Source of the DNA: a virus
Direction: 5' to 3' (one strand)
IMG/VR virus record: IMGVR_UViG_3300029448_000278
Coordinates: 2,034 to 29,464 of that record
Length of the DNA stretch: 27,431 nucleotides
Part shown: piece after piece, positions 17,427 through 25,209 of the stretch
Position numbering within the stretch: the first letter of the stretch is position 1
How the letters are laid out: each line of letters begins with the position of its first letter
Position numbers and translations under genes: made by a program
Notes under the pieces: model-generated
Seen by the model: the letters and a program-made list of their open reading frames with translations, nothing else
Database searches by the model: none
Told to the model about the DNA's origin: nothing

Positions 17427-20400
17427 TAACGCGTACCTCCTTTCTTAACATCTAACTGAAGTCCAGAAACGTTCCAAGCTTTATTATTAGCAGCTGTAGC
17501 AGCCGCAGCAGTTTGAGCATCATCAACTCTAAAATTAATTAATCTACCAAAGGCTCTTATATCTGACTTATAATCGCTAGCAACTACAAAATCATTTACA
17601 ACTAGCTTATTAGCTTTAGCATTGCTTTGAGCATTATCTTCTGCTACTGTTAAATACGATAACTGTCCAGGGTTATTAGTAGTCCTAGCTCTTAACCGTA
17701 AAGTTGCTCTTACAGGTTCACCACCTACAGTTTCAATACTACCGCCATCAGCCCACAACGCTATACTAGTTAATTGTTCAGTATCAAATGTAGGACTAAT
17801 AGACATTTCTATTCTTTCAAAATAAGAAACATAGTTTGTACCAGCAAAGTCATGGCCTAAATCTCCAGCTCTAATACGGTTAGTTATAGTTCCATTAGCA
17901 GCTGTGACTGATTGCAAAAAGATCGGAAAGATTTTACTTGGGTTTATGTTTGTAGATTGCCAAGGTCTTATAATATTAAACGAAGTATTTATAACTGTTC
18001 CACTAGTACTAAACGTAGGATTACCTGTTGCAACGTCAGCTCCCTCTGTAGCACTGGTAAGTGCACTAGTCGTTGGCGCAACTTTACTAGCTACTACTTC
18101 AGTCACTGGCGCAAATGCTGTAACATAGTTAGCTGTTGCACTAAACTGAGTAGGTTCTAAAACAATATTAGTAGGTGACCCTGAGCTATCAGGTGTTAAC
18201 GATAATAAAGTATTATTAGTTAATGCAGTTAATATATCTAATAACGCTTGTTGCATGTTTTGCACGCCACCATTAGCCTTAGCAAGTTCTGTACTATTTT
18301 GTGTAGCATCAGTATTATAGTAAGCAGCTAAGTAAGCTGAGTTACTACCATGACCTGTTTGACCATAGTCGCTATCGTTTGCAGCTTTAACAAATGTAGG
18401 ATCTAAGAGTCGTCCAGGCCCCTCACCATAATGCTTATCAAATAGCACACTAGAGCCGCTAGCAGTATTTGCAGTAAGAGTAACACGGGTCCCTCTAGCA
18501 TAGGCAATATCTACCCCCTCAGTTGTGGCTATATTACTACCTGTAGAATTAGTTATTAGCCCGGTTAGTAACGTACCTGTTCTACTAGTACCGTTAACTA
18601 CTGTATACGCAAAGTTACCTGTTATAACTTTTCTACTTGTAGCAGTAAACGTTAATACTTCGTTACTTCTTGTTACAGTAAAATGAGTAGTATCAGTATG
18701 AGCTGCTTGCAATGCAGTAGCTATTTGTACATCAGTTACTTCAGCAGTAGTTTGTGAACCATCAGGCTCATAAGCTGGGTAAGCAGACAAATCATTAAAG
18801 TTAACTGTGATAGCATTGCCCAAAGGTGGCGTTAGCGTAACACTATCTGTAGTGCTAGCTGCGGCCACCCCAGCGCGCGTTTGTGCTGCCGTGAACGTAC
18901 TATTAGTAAAGCCTGTTGGTAATGACCCAGCGCATGTTAGAGCTACACTAAAGTTGTTTGTGACCACACCTACGGTAGAAGACGTAGCAGTAACTAATCC
19001 TGTAGCTGTAGCTGTTGTAAATCCTGATCCAGCATTTATAAGTCCTGCAACTTCAGTAACAATATTAGCTCTTGTAAATGTACCATCTAATATTTTGCTT
19101 TGTGTACTACCATCTGGAAATGTTGTGGTAAGTGTTATAATGTTTTGGCTATTATCTACACCAGCGGTAACTACACTTACACTAGAATTTAAGTTACCAC
19201 CAAACTCTGTTTCAGTATAGTCTGTTCCACCTTGAGAAGTTTTAAAGGTTATAGTTATAGGATTATGATTTCCGCCTATTCTAGAGGTAAGCCTAACGTT
19301 ATTAGAGCTAGCTGCAACACTATAAATAGAGCTATTGTTTCCATTAAATTCACCTAATGCTTGTAGTTTAGTTATTATATCATCTCGTATATCAGCAGCT
19401 GCCGTCTTATCTTTAGCTAATACTATTGTCTGGTCTATGGCTGCATGTATACCACCAGCTGCAGAGGATTGTATTCTCATAGATATTGCAGGGCTTATAC
19501 TAGCAGCAATACCATATACACCTACACCGGCTGTTGTGTTATTAGTTGTTAGGTTACTTGTTGATCCACCACTAATAGCAAATGTACTAGTATTAAACGT
19601 TCTAGGTCCTGGTACGTCTGAGGTTAGTGTTAATACGTTAGTACTAGCAGTAGCAGTAAAGTCTGATAACGCTGCGTTAGAGTTTATATAATCTCTTACA
19701 GCCGCAACAAATGTAGTCATATTAATTGTTGCGCCGTTAGCTTGATCATTTGCTAATATAACTTTAGCAGGAAAACTAACGTCACCTATACCATGCGATG
19801 CACTACCTTTTATAATAGCACTAGCACCACCATCAAGATAACTGCTTTGATCTCTATCATACACAAATGTAGCAGAAGAAGGAAATGTTAGAGTAGTTAT
19901 TTGATTAACGACATTAGGTCCTGTATCTCCTGTTATGGCTAAGTCAACAACTTCTCTTGCGTTTGTTGTAAACGTAGAAAATGAAGCTACAGCTATAGTC
20001 TTTTTAGCTTTAGTACCTACTGTACGTCTAGGTGTTTTACCATTTATAGTTACTGCAACACTTTCTTTTTTACCTCGGTTAGTATAACCAAAATTACCAC
20101 TGTTTCCTGTTAACGCAATGGTAGCTGTAGGTACTCCACCACCTTTTATTGGACCCATATCTGCTGACATAACACTTTCTAAGTCTCGTATAGTCCAATT
20201 ATTATTTCTATAGTTATATATTAAAGCTTCATCAAGTTCACCACCCAGTGAATCTAGTGTAGGATAGCAAACCCATATTTCATTTTCAGGATAATTATGT
20301 AATAGTTGTAATTGTTTTTCGTGAGTAGGATTAAGATTATCTTTAAAATAATTTCGTATTCTACCATCAGCTAATGATTGTATATTTCCTGGGTTACCTG

Positions 20401-21688
20401 AAAATAAGTATACATCATTACTACCTATTACAAAATGTTTACCATCGTATTCTATAATACCACCAGTAGTAAGACAACCATACTCGTCTGTTACAGGAGC
20501 AAAAGCCACAGGAGCATTTACGTTTCCTGTAAGTCTCATAACATGTATAGAATCTGCAGAGTAAATATACATATTACCTTGTAGTGATTTCATATCTTGA
20601 ATAACACTAGTATCTGACAAAGTAAATTCATCAGCCGTTGATACACCTGCTTTAAAAGGATTCCAGTTATTAGGTATACCACCCGGAGCAGCAACATCAG
20701 ATGTTCTAACAACTCCTGATAATCTTCGAACTATGTTTGCGGGAGTTACTGAATCTACTTCTGTTAAGTTTCCAGCAACTAATAAGTCTCCAAACGATTC
20801 TACAATACCACATCGTACAAGCACAGGGTTTCTAGATTTTATAGTTACCTTTATTGTATTGGTATTACTTAAGTTACCTATAACAATAACTGTAGTATTT
20901 GTTGCAGTATCTGTATAGGTTTGAAAGTTATCTCCCGTTACTGTTGGAATAGTTCCTGGTAAATCTCCAGGTACAAAATTAGTTCCGTTATGTGTTCCAC
21001 TTCCTGATGGAGATCCTGCTTGTGAAGACTTTGTGTTAGTTCCTGTTACTATAATAGAGTTATTAACAAAGTCTACTTTTTGTCCTAAGTCAAATACGTT
21101 ACTATCGCCTGTTACAAATGTATCATCGTATGTAACTGTTTCAGCATTATAGCTATCCCAACCAGGTAACTCTGCTAATACTATATTATTTATGTTTGTA
21201 TTGCCTGGCGTGTCTTGTATGTAGTGAGGCTTTTCTATTCCATTGTTTATAATAAAATTAAATCCACCACTAAATAATGTATGCTGCCATCCGCTTGTAG
21301 TAAACGTAAACCCATTACCACTATTTAAACTAGTAGGCGTAATATCTTTTTTAGTTCCAGTATGATCTTGTATATAAACTTTTTGTCCTACAATAATATT
21401 GTTATTAAGTAAATCAACTACAAATATATAGTAGCATCCAGTCGGTTGTAAGTTTGGATTTTGCCATACAGCAAAGTATCTTACTTTACCAAGAGACTTA
21501 GGACTACTTTGATCATCTGTAATATTATTAAGTAATAGTTCCCCTTCTATTTTTCTTATAGCCCCATCTTTAAATCTTACATTGCGTACGTCAGTAAATA
21601 TATTATGTGCTAAAGAAACCGGAGGAGTATCTTTAACAACGCCTTGGCTTGCAACGTCTGCAATTGTTAAACCTGGATCTTCTGCCAT
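17426..21688 (-). CDS. Tail nozzle / tail tubular protein B-like (T7 gp12 family) with large inserted beta-rich repeat region
   Basis: 1420 aa. The N-terminal 510 residues look like the T7 gp12/tail nozzle family: NVRFKDGAIRK near 37, a NNGIEKPHYI segment, ESFGDLLVAGN, a TSDVAAPGGIPNNWNPF segment and a Tyr/Ser-rich beta region. The C-terminal 185 residues also fit (IRPWQSTN, FERIEMSISP, RAFGRLINFRVDD and the end LDVKKGG). Between them, about 510-1235, sits a Thr/Ser/Ala-rich insertion of roughly 720 aa with repeated 110-aa units; a usual nozzle is 700-850 aa. The protein would form the lower tail tube through which DNA exits. AGGAGATAACT precedes ATG 21688. Family assignment is strong for both ends; the insertion is unusual. 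Confidence 0.85.
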   Translation of the reverse strand: MAEDPGLTIADVASQGVVKDTPPVSLAHNIFTDVRNVRFKDGAIRKIEGELLLNNITDDQSSPKSLGKVRYFAVWQNPNLQPTGCYYIFVVDLLNNNIIVGQKVYIQDHTGTKKDITPTSLNSGNGFTFTTSGWQHTLFSGGFNFIINNGIEKPHYIQDTPGNTNINNIVLAELPGWDSYNAETVTYDDTFVTGDSNVFDLGQKVDFVNNSIIVTGTNTKSSQAGSPSGSGTHNGTNFVPGDLPGTIPTVTGDNFQTYTDTATNTTVIVIGNLSNTNTIKVTIKSRNPVLVRCGIVESFGDLLVAGNLTEVDSVTPANIVRRLSGVVRTSDVAAPGGIPNNWNPFKAGVSTADEFTLSDTSVIQDMKSLQGNMYIYSADSIHVMRLTGNVNAPVAFAPVTDEYGCLTTGGIIEYDGKHFVIGSNDVYLFSGNPGNIQSLADGRIRNYFKDNLNPTHEKQLQLLHNYPENEIWVCYPTLDSLGGELDEALIYNYRNNNWTIRDLESVMSADMGPIKGGGVPTATIALTGNSGNFGYTNRGKKESVAVTINGKTPRRTVGTKAKKTIAVASFSTFTTNAREVVDLAITGDTGPNVVNQITTLTFPSSATFVYDRDQSSYLDGGASAIIKGSASHGIGDVSFPAKVILANDQANGATINMTTFVAAVRDYINSNAALSDFTATASTNVLTLTSDVPGPRTFNTSTFAISGGSTSNLTTNNTTAGVGVYGIAASISPAISMRIQSSAAGGIHAAIDQTIVLAKDKTAAADIRDDIITKLQALGEFNGNNSSIYSVAASSNNVRLTSRIGGNHNPITITFKTSQGGTDYTETEFGGNLNSSVSVVTAGVDNSQNIITLTTTFPDGSTQSKILDGTFTRANIVTEVAGLINAGSGFTTATATGLVTATSSTVGVVTNNFSVALTCAGSLPTGFTNSTFTAAQTRAGVAAASTTDSVTLTPPLGNAITVNFNDLSAYPAYEPDGSQTTAEVTDVQIATALQAAHTDTTHFTVTRSNEVLTFTATSRKVITGNFAYTVVNGTSRTGTLLTGLITNSTGSNIATTEGVDIAYARGTRVTLTANTASGSSVLFDKHYGEGPGRLLDPTFVKAANDSDYGQTGHGSNSAYLAAYYNTDATQNSTELAKANGGVQNMQQALLDILTALTNNTLLSLTPDSSGSPTNIVLEPTQFSATANYVTAFAPVTEVVASKVAPTTSALTSATEGADVATGNPTFSTSGTVINTSFNIIRPWQSTNINPSKIFPIFLQSVTAANGTITNRIRAGDLGHDFAGTNYVSYFERIEMSISPTFDTEQLTSIALWADGGSIETVGGEPVRATLRLRARTTNNPGQLSYLTVAEDNAQSNAKANKLVVNDFVVASDYKSDIRAFGRLINFRVDDAQTAAAATAANNKAWNVSGLQLDVKKGGTR
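17980..20160 (-). repeat. Degenerate ~110-aa protein repeats inside the nozzle gene
   Basis: At least four diverged units follow one plan: a strand, then a short helix with an I-x-x-x-I/L pattern, then F-T-A-T type strands and a second strand such as NVLTLTS. Helix segments fall near residues 656 (FVAAVRDYIN), 770 (DIRDDIITKLQ), 880 (NIVTEVAGLIN) and 990 (QIATALQAAH), a spacing of about 110. Units end in short Gly-Val-containing linkers such as TTAGV, VTAGV and TRAGV. The repeat is visible at protein level; DNA identity is low, so it is old or under diversification. Confidence 0.6.
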
Positions 21689-21700
21689 AGTTATCTCCTG

Positions 21701-23434
21701 TTATGCGCATTCCTTAACCCCAGTTTGTGGATCAATGAAACACGCTTCGACTTTATCTTCTTCTTGAATTGATTGAACCTCAGCCTTATCTTTCTTTTCT
21801 TCTTCCACGGCCGTGAGGATTCCGTATCTTTTACCACTGAGTCTGAACGTTGTACATCCTTTCGCCCCGCCTTTCCAGGCATCCACATAAACTTGTTTAA
21901 ATTTACTATACTCAACATCGTCCCCTACGTTACAGGTTTTTGAACAAGCACTATCAATATAATGCTGGGCTAATAGTAAAACAGATAAGTGCTCAACCAC
22001 AGTTACCTCGTTAGCTGTTTTACCTTCTACTCCTTTTGAGTAGGCATAATCTTCTACTCGCTCAACCTTAGGTCCATCAAAAGTTTGAATTGTTCTATCG
22101 TAGTAATGACTGAAGACGGGCTCAATCCCTCCTGAAACATTGTCAGCAACCAAGCTAATAGTGCCAGTAGGAGCGATAGACGTAAGGTGTGAGTTTCTGA
22201 TGCCATGCTGTTTTATTAGTTTCCTCACTGAATGTGGTAAACTTCTAACAAAATTTGATTTTAAATAAGCTTCTCTATATAGCGGGAACTCTCCCTTTTC
22301 TTTAGCTAACAATGCAGAAGCTTTGTAACAGTTGTCTCTTAAACAAGCAAATACTTTTTCTGCCCAATCCATAAATTCTTGAGATGCGTAAGGTAATCCA
22401 AGCATTTCACCTGCATTAGCAAGACCAGTAATCCCTAATCCCATACGTCTTTTATTCTTTGCTTCGTCTGATTGTTGTTTTAACGGATATATAGTTCTAT
22501 CAATAACATTATCCATAGCTCTTACAACATCAGGTATATCTTTTTTAAACTGATCGAAGTCAAATAGGTTTTGTATATCTTCTATAATGTACTTTGTTAA
22601 ATTAAAGCTACCTAATAAGCACGCTCCGTACGGCGGTAATGGTTGTTCACCACACGGATTTGTAGCTACTATTTCTTCGCAGTATTGTAAGTTATTCATT
22701 TCAGCTATGCGATCAATAAATAATACTCCTGGTTCTGCCCAGTCCCAGGTAGATTCCATTATCTGATCCCATAGTTTTTTAGCACATATGGTTTTATGTA
22801 CGTGATCTTCAAATACTAAGTCAAACGAGCTATCGCCTTCATTAGTTAAAGCTTCCATAAACTTATCGGTTATGCCAACACTAATATTAAAGCCAGTAAG
22901 ACGATCAGAGTTACGTTTAGCAGTAACGAACTCCTCAATATCCGGATGATCGACCCTGAGTACACCCATCTGCGCCCCGCGTCTGTGTCCCGAACTAGCG
23001 ATGGTTTGACAGATAGAATCAAAGATACCCATAAAGGAGACCGGACCACTAGCTTGGCTATCAAGCGATTTAATCTTATCGCCTCTTGGCCGGATCTTTG
23101 AGAAGTCATAGCCAATGCCACCACCTCTACGCATTGTTTCAGCTGCTTCACTTGCTTTCTCCATTATTGCATTCATACTATCTTCTATAGTTCCAGAAAC
23201 AAAACAGTTATAAGCTGTGGTTATACGGTTACTACCTACTGCGGATTGTACTCTACCAGCAGGTAGGAACCTCATATTACCTAGTATATTTTCTAATGCA
23301 TTTTTATGGTTTACATCGTCCATTAAAGCTCTTGATATTCTTTTTATTTTTTCCTCAAAGCTTTCACCTGTTTGTCGATATTTCATTTCATCGATCTCTA
23401 TAGATATAGGTGTTTCAGGTCCAGTATAATGCAT
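21701..23434 (-). CDS. nrdJ: Class II (adenosylcobalamin-dependent) ribonucleotide reductase
   Basis: 577 aa from the ATG at 23434. It reduces ribonucleotides to deoxyribonucleotides with a B12-derived radical, supplying DNA precursors in the infected cell. Key residues are present: C77 in YNCFV and C272 in YGACLLGS (the redox pair), C261 (thiyl radical site) and E263 in NPCGEQPLPP. The C261-to-C272 spacing of 11 equals C408-C419 in Lactobacillus RTPR. Glycine-rich RRGGGIGYDFS and the GCTTFR segment also fit. The C-terminus has a C565-x10-C576 pair, not the more usual closely spaced cysteines. I chose 23434 because AGGAG lies eight bases upstream; a GTG start at 23479 would have no ribosome binding site. 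It sits between structural and lysis-type genes, not in a replication module. Confidence 0.95.
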   Translation of the reverse strand: MHYTGPETPISIEIDEMKYRQTGESFEEKIKRISRALMDDVNHKNALENILGNMRFLPAGRVQSAVGSNRITTAYNCFVSGTIEDSMNAIMEKASEAAETMRRGGGIGYDFSKIRPRGDKIKSLDSQASGPVSFMGIFDSICQTIASSGHRRGAQMGVLRVDHPDIEEFVTAKRNSDRLTGFNISVGITDKFMEALTNEGDSSFDLVFEDHVHKTICAKKLWDQIMESTWDWAEPGVLFIDRIAEMNNLQYCEEIVATNPCGEQPLPPYGACLLGSFNLTKYIIEDIQNLFDFDQFKKDIPDVVRAMDNVIDRTIYPLKQQSDEAKNKRRMGLGITGLANAGEMLGLPYASQEFMDWAEKVFACLRDNCYKASALLAKEKGEFPLYREAYLKSNFVRSLPHSVRKLIKQHGIRNSHLTSIAPTGTISLVADNVSGGIEPVFSHYYDRTIQTFDGPKVERVEDYAYSKGVEGKTANEVTVVEHLSVLLLAQHYIDSACSKTCNVGDDVEYSKFKQVYVDAWKGGAKGCTTFRLSGKRYGILTAVEEEKKDKAEVQSIQEEDKVEACFIDPQTGVKECA

Positions 23435-23441
23435 TTGTAGT

Positions 23442-23477
23442 TCTCCTATTAAGAAAGTTTTGTCTCTAATAGGAGAC
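23442..23477 (-). promoter_or_regulatory. Hairpin that can bury the ribosome binding site of nrdJ, with an alternative stem
   Basis: Read on the - strand, TCTCCTATTA (23476-23467) pairs perfectly with TAATAGGAGA (23451-23442) over 10 bp with a 15-base loop; the second arm contains the AGGAGA ribosome binding site of nrdJ. A competing 5-bp stem, GTCTC (23477-23473) with GAGAC (23466-23462) around a 6-base loop, uses the first arm and would free the site. The two folds are mutually exclusive, so a translation switch is possible. The structure is visible in the sequence; its function is inferred. Confidence 0.6.
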
Positions 23478-23484
23478 ACTTTGG

Positions 23485-23610
23485 CTATTTTTTCTTCTTC
23501 ATTTTTTTAGATTTTGATATCTTTTGTTGTAGCATTTTGGGAAGAGTTTTTTGTTTACTTGTTAACTTTTTACCCATACTACCTTTACCTTTATTACTAT
23601 GATATGCCAT
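23485..23610 (-). CDS. 41-aa Lys-rich small protein
   Basis: Translated by me from the gap upstream of nrdJ. ATG 23610 overlaps the upstream stop (TAATG) and has AGGAAG eight bases before it. The peptide is very basic (about 40 percent Lys) and contains LTSKQKTLPKMLQQKI, a type of short motif I associate with small marine phage proteins; it ends in KMKKKK. It could bind nucleic acid, but nothing proves that. It is part of the run of tiny genes between the holin and nrdJ genes and ends just before the regulatory hairpin. Confidence 0.7.
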   Translation of the reverse strand: MAYHSNKGKGSMGKKLTSKQKTLPKMLQQKISKSKKMKKKK

Positions 23611-23765
23611 TATGATTTCTTCCTTTTCTTTTTGGATTGAGAGCGGATTAAAGCTTGTTTTGTTGGAGCACCTTTTGATCCAGGCTTTCTCATTTTTTCA
23701 CCACTGCCTGCTTTAATTCTTTTTCTTTTTGCGTGGATGTTATCCCATAAACCCCTTTTACTCAT
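23610..23765 (-). CDS. 51-aa basic small protein (GLWDNIHAKRKRIKAGSGEK type)
   Basis: Translated by me. The ATG at 23765 overlaps the holin stop (ATGA) and the TAA overlaps the next start (TAATG). It starts MSKRGLWDNIHAKRKRI and continues with a Gly/Lys/Pro motif (residues 20-35) that I recognise as a recurrent small protein in marine phage and metavirome genomes. It has no assigned function that I know of. The sequence is very basic and ends in a Lys/Arg run. Its recurrence in marine phages supports a real gene and a marine origin. Confidence 0.85.
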   Translation of the reverse strand: MSKRGLWDNIHAKRKRIKAGSGEKMRKPGSKGAPTKQALIRSQSKKKRKKS

Positions 23766-24157
23766 TTAGTTAACCCCTTCTGTTTTTCGTATGTACGTAA
23801 ACCACCGATACCTAACATGCCGCCAAGTACAGGTAATAACGTACCCATATCAAACTCAGGTAATTCAGGTATTGATACGTTAAACGTAGCTAGTATAAAC
23901 GTTAATAATGGTTGTAATATAAAATGATAAGCAAACGCTACTCCACATACCCAACCTATAAACGGTCTCCACCCTCCTTTAAAGAATGAACCACTAGCTG
24001 CTTCTGCTTTGTTTACTTCTATTTGTGATAGAGCTATTTGCTGCGCGTGCTTTTCTCCCATCGTTGCTATGTCGTGGGCTAGCTTCGCTTTCTGATCCTT
24101 GTCCTCTATGAACTTGTCCAATAGACCTGTTACTGGTCCTACCAAGGTTGTCAACAT
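23762..24157 (-). CDS. Holin of the 3TM (GTA-type) family
   Basis: 131 aa from ATG 24157, which has AAAGGA upstream. After an amphipathic, charged N-terminal part (1-55), residues 56-92 read SFFKGGWRPFIGWVCGVAFA plus a hydrophobic stretch, then VSIPELPEFDMG and a hydrophobic C-terminal segment ending GGLRTYEKQKG. This pattern (GWRP..GW, PLL, then LGxGGLRTYEK) fits the Holin_3TMs family. It would form the inner-membrane lesion at lysis. A longer reading from 24211 adds 18 residues but lacks a good ribosome binding site. The start lies inside the 3' part of the upstream 111-aa frame. Confidence 0.85.
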   Translation of the reverse strand: MLTTLVGPVTGLLDKFIEDKDQKAKLAHDIATMGEKHAQQIALSQIEVNKAEAASGSFFKGGWRPFIGWVCGVAFAYHFILQPLLTFILATFNVSIPELPEFDMGTLLPVLGGMLGIGGLRTYEKQKGLTK

Positions 24158-24329
24158 TTGTTTGTCCTTTAAATTTATTGTATATAGTTTTATCATTGCA
24201 AGCAATAACAAACTCTGTCATTGCATCACGTCTTTCCCCTTTAAACTTAAGCCAATTGTCTTTGTATAAAACTCCAGTATTGTCATATATTTCTATATGA
24301 TAATTTTTAAATTTATATCCATGCATCAT
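23994..24329 (-). CDS. 111-aa hypothetical protein overlapping the holin gene
   Basis: The first 57 or so residues (MMHGYKFKNYHIEIYDNTG onward, with a following KDNWLKFKGERRDAMTEF) look like a real small protein, and the start overlaps the previous stop by ATGA. From about 24157 to 23994 it is read in a different frame over the holin gene, where its sequence turns Arg/Ser-rich and low-complexity (SNRSIGQVHRGQGSES). Either it truly overlaps by 164 bases, or an ancestral stop near the holin start was lost. No function recognised. Confidence 0.55.
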   Translation of the reverse strand: MMHGYKFKNYHIEIYDNTGVLYKDNWLKFKGERRDAMTEFVIACNDKTIYNKFKGQTNVDNLGRTSNRSIGQVHRGQGSESEASPRHSNDGRKARAANSSITNRSKQSRSS

Positions 24330-24832
24330 TTCTTAAAACTATCATTTAATGAATCGACTACGCCATCAATGTTAGGTTCTTGGCCATTAGGATCATACTT
24401 ACATCTATACTCGCTAGGACAATGCCCTTCAACTACTAATGTATACGTATTGTTTGCGCCTTTATAAATACAAACTTGCTGTCCGCTTTTAGCTTGCTTT
24501 CTTTTATACCTACGGCATGTAATATATTTAGGGTCTTCTCTTATGCCTAGTCTTTTCTCTTGATCCCATGTCCAGTCACTAAACTTTTTTAGGAAGCAGG
24601 TATAGCAGTTCTTAATGTTATCAGACTGTGCTAATACTATTACGCCATCTTGATTACATAACCATTCAAATGTATATTGTCCGCCATCTTTACGAACACA
24701 CTTATCCGATTGTTCCTTGGTCGACCCCCACAAGGGTAGCAGTAAACAGCACCAAAGCACTAATACCAACAGCAAGAACCACTGCAATCGCGACATACCC
24801 AATAACTTTTTCTCTGAAGATTTTTTTGTCAT
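24326..24832 (-). CDS. Cys-rich secreted or membrane-anchored protein (possible lysis accessory)
   Basis: 168 aa with a positively charged N-terminus and one hydrophobic segment (16-36, including LVLWCC), then a hydrophilic domain with eight cysteines (45, 59, 76, 79, 106, 121, 138, 144). An even number of cysteines beyond an export signal suggests disulfides in the periplasm. ATG 24832 has AAGGA upstream. The first 44 codons overlap the preceding gene in another frame, an arrangement like the Rz/Rz1 spanins, but the family is not recognised and no clear lipobox is seen. A role in lysis or in the envelope is inferred from neighbours. Confidence 0.65.
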   Translation of the reverse strand: MTKKSSEKKLLGMSRLQWFLLLVLVLWCCLLLPLWGSTKEQSDKCVRKDGGQYTFEWLCNQDGVIVLAQSDNIKNCYTCFLKKFSDWTWDQEKRLGIREDPKYITCRRYKRKQAKSGQQVCIYKGANNTYTLVVEGHCPSEYRCKYDPNGQEPNIDGVVDSLNDSFKK

Positions 24833-25196
24833 AGATTTCCTTTTGCCTTCTCTTACGTATCTGTCCTTCCATTGCTAGTAAGTCGTCCCATGCTGCTGTA
24901 CCATGACTAAACTTTATAAACTGCTGTAATTCGTATCGTTGTTCTTCTAATCTCTTTTTAGCTGTAAATGCTTCTATAGCTTCCTGCTCTATAGATCCAC
25001 CACCTAATACTTTACGTAGCATTGTAGGGTTCTTAGCAGACTTATGAGCTGCATCTACATCTGATACAGCACCCATCCATCTAGACAAGTCTTGACTCAT
25101 AGCTTCTAAATCACGACCTGCCGCAAAGGCTCTTTTAATTCCGTTAAATGCTGTACTTGCAACGCCTAACGCTGCGCTAATCGTTACTGGATCCAT
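24702..25196 (-). CDS. Conserved marine-phage-type membrane protein with C-terminal TM segment
   Basis: 164 aa from ATG 25196 (MDPVTISAALGVASTAFNGI). An alpha-helical, charged body contains KNPTMLRKVLGGGSIEQEA (56-74), a KKRLEEQRYELQQF coiled stretch and a MEGQIRKRRQKEIYDKK segment, followed by one hydrophobic segment (about 131-155). I associate this plan with a recurrent small protein of marine tailed phages without an assigned function. I prefer 25196 over the longer reading from 25229 because 25229 lies inside the upstream gene and AGAGG precedes 25196. The C-terminal TM segment is encoded over the signal segment of the next gene. A lysis link (spanin or holin partner) is possible only by position. 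Confidence 0.75.
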   Translation of the reverse strand: MDPVTISAALGVASTAFNGIKRAFAAGRDLEAMSQDLSRWMGAVSDVDAAHKSAKNPTMLRKVLGGGSIEQEAIEAFTAKKRLEEQRYELQQFIKFSHGTAAWDDLLAMEGQIRKRRQKEIYDKKIFREKVIGYVAIAVVLAVGISALVLFTATLVGVDQGTIG

Positions 25197-25209
25197 ACTT
25201 GTTTGCCTC

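Noticed and set aside
18807-19691. Two + strand frames of 137 and 118 aa opposite the nozzle insertion
   Set aside because: The Val/Ala/Leu-rich translations mirror the Thr/Ser/Ala-rich repeat codons on the other strand. They would be antisense to the repeat region.
21691-23151. Two - strand frames of 75 and 93 aa within nrdJ
   Set aside because: They are alternate frames of a gene whose catalytic residues are all in place, so they are not independent genes.
23435-23479. GTG at 23479 as the start of nrdJ
   Set aside because: No ribosome binding site precedes it, and the extra 15 codons lie in the hairpin region. The ATG at 23434 has AGGAG at good distance.
23436-23620. A cobalamin riboswitch before the B12-dependent reductase
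   Set aside because: There is no room for the roughly 200-base structure between coding regions, and I see no B12-box-like sequence on the - strand. Only the short switch-like hairpin pair is supported.
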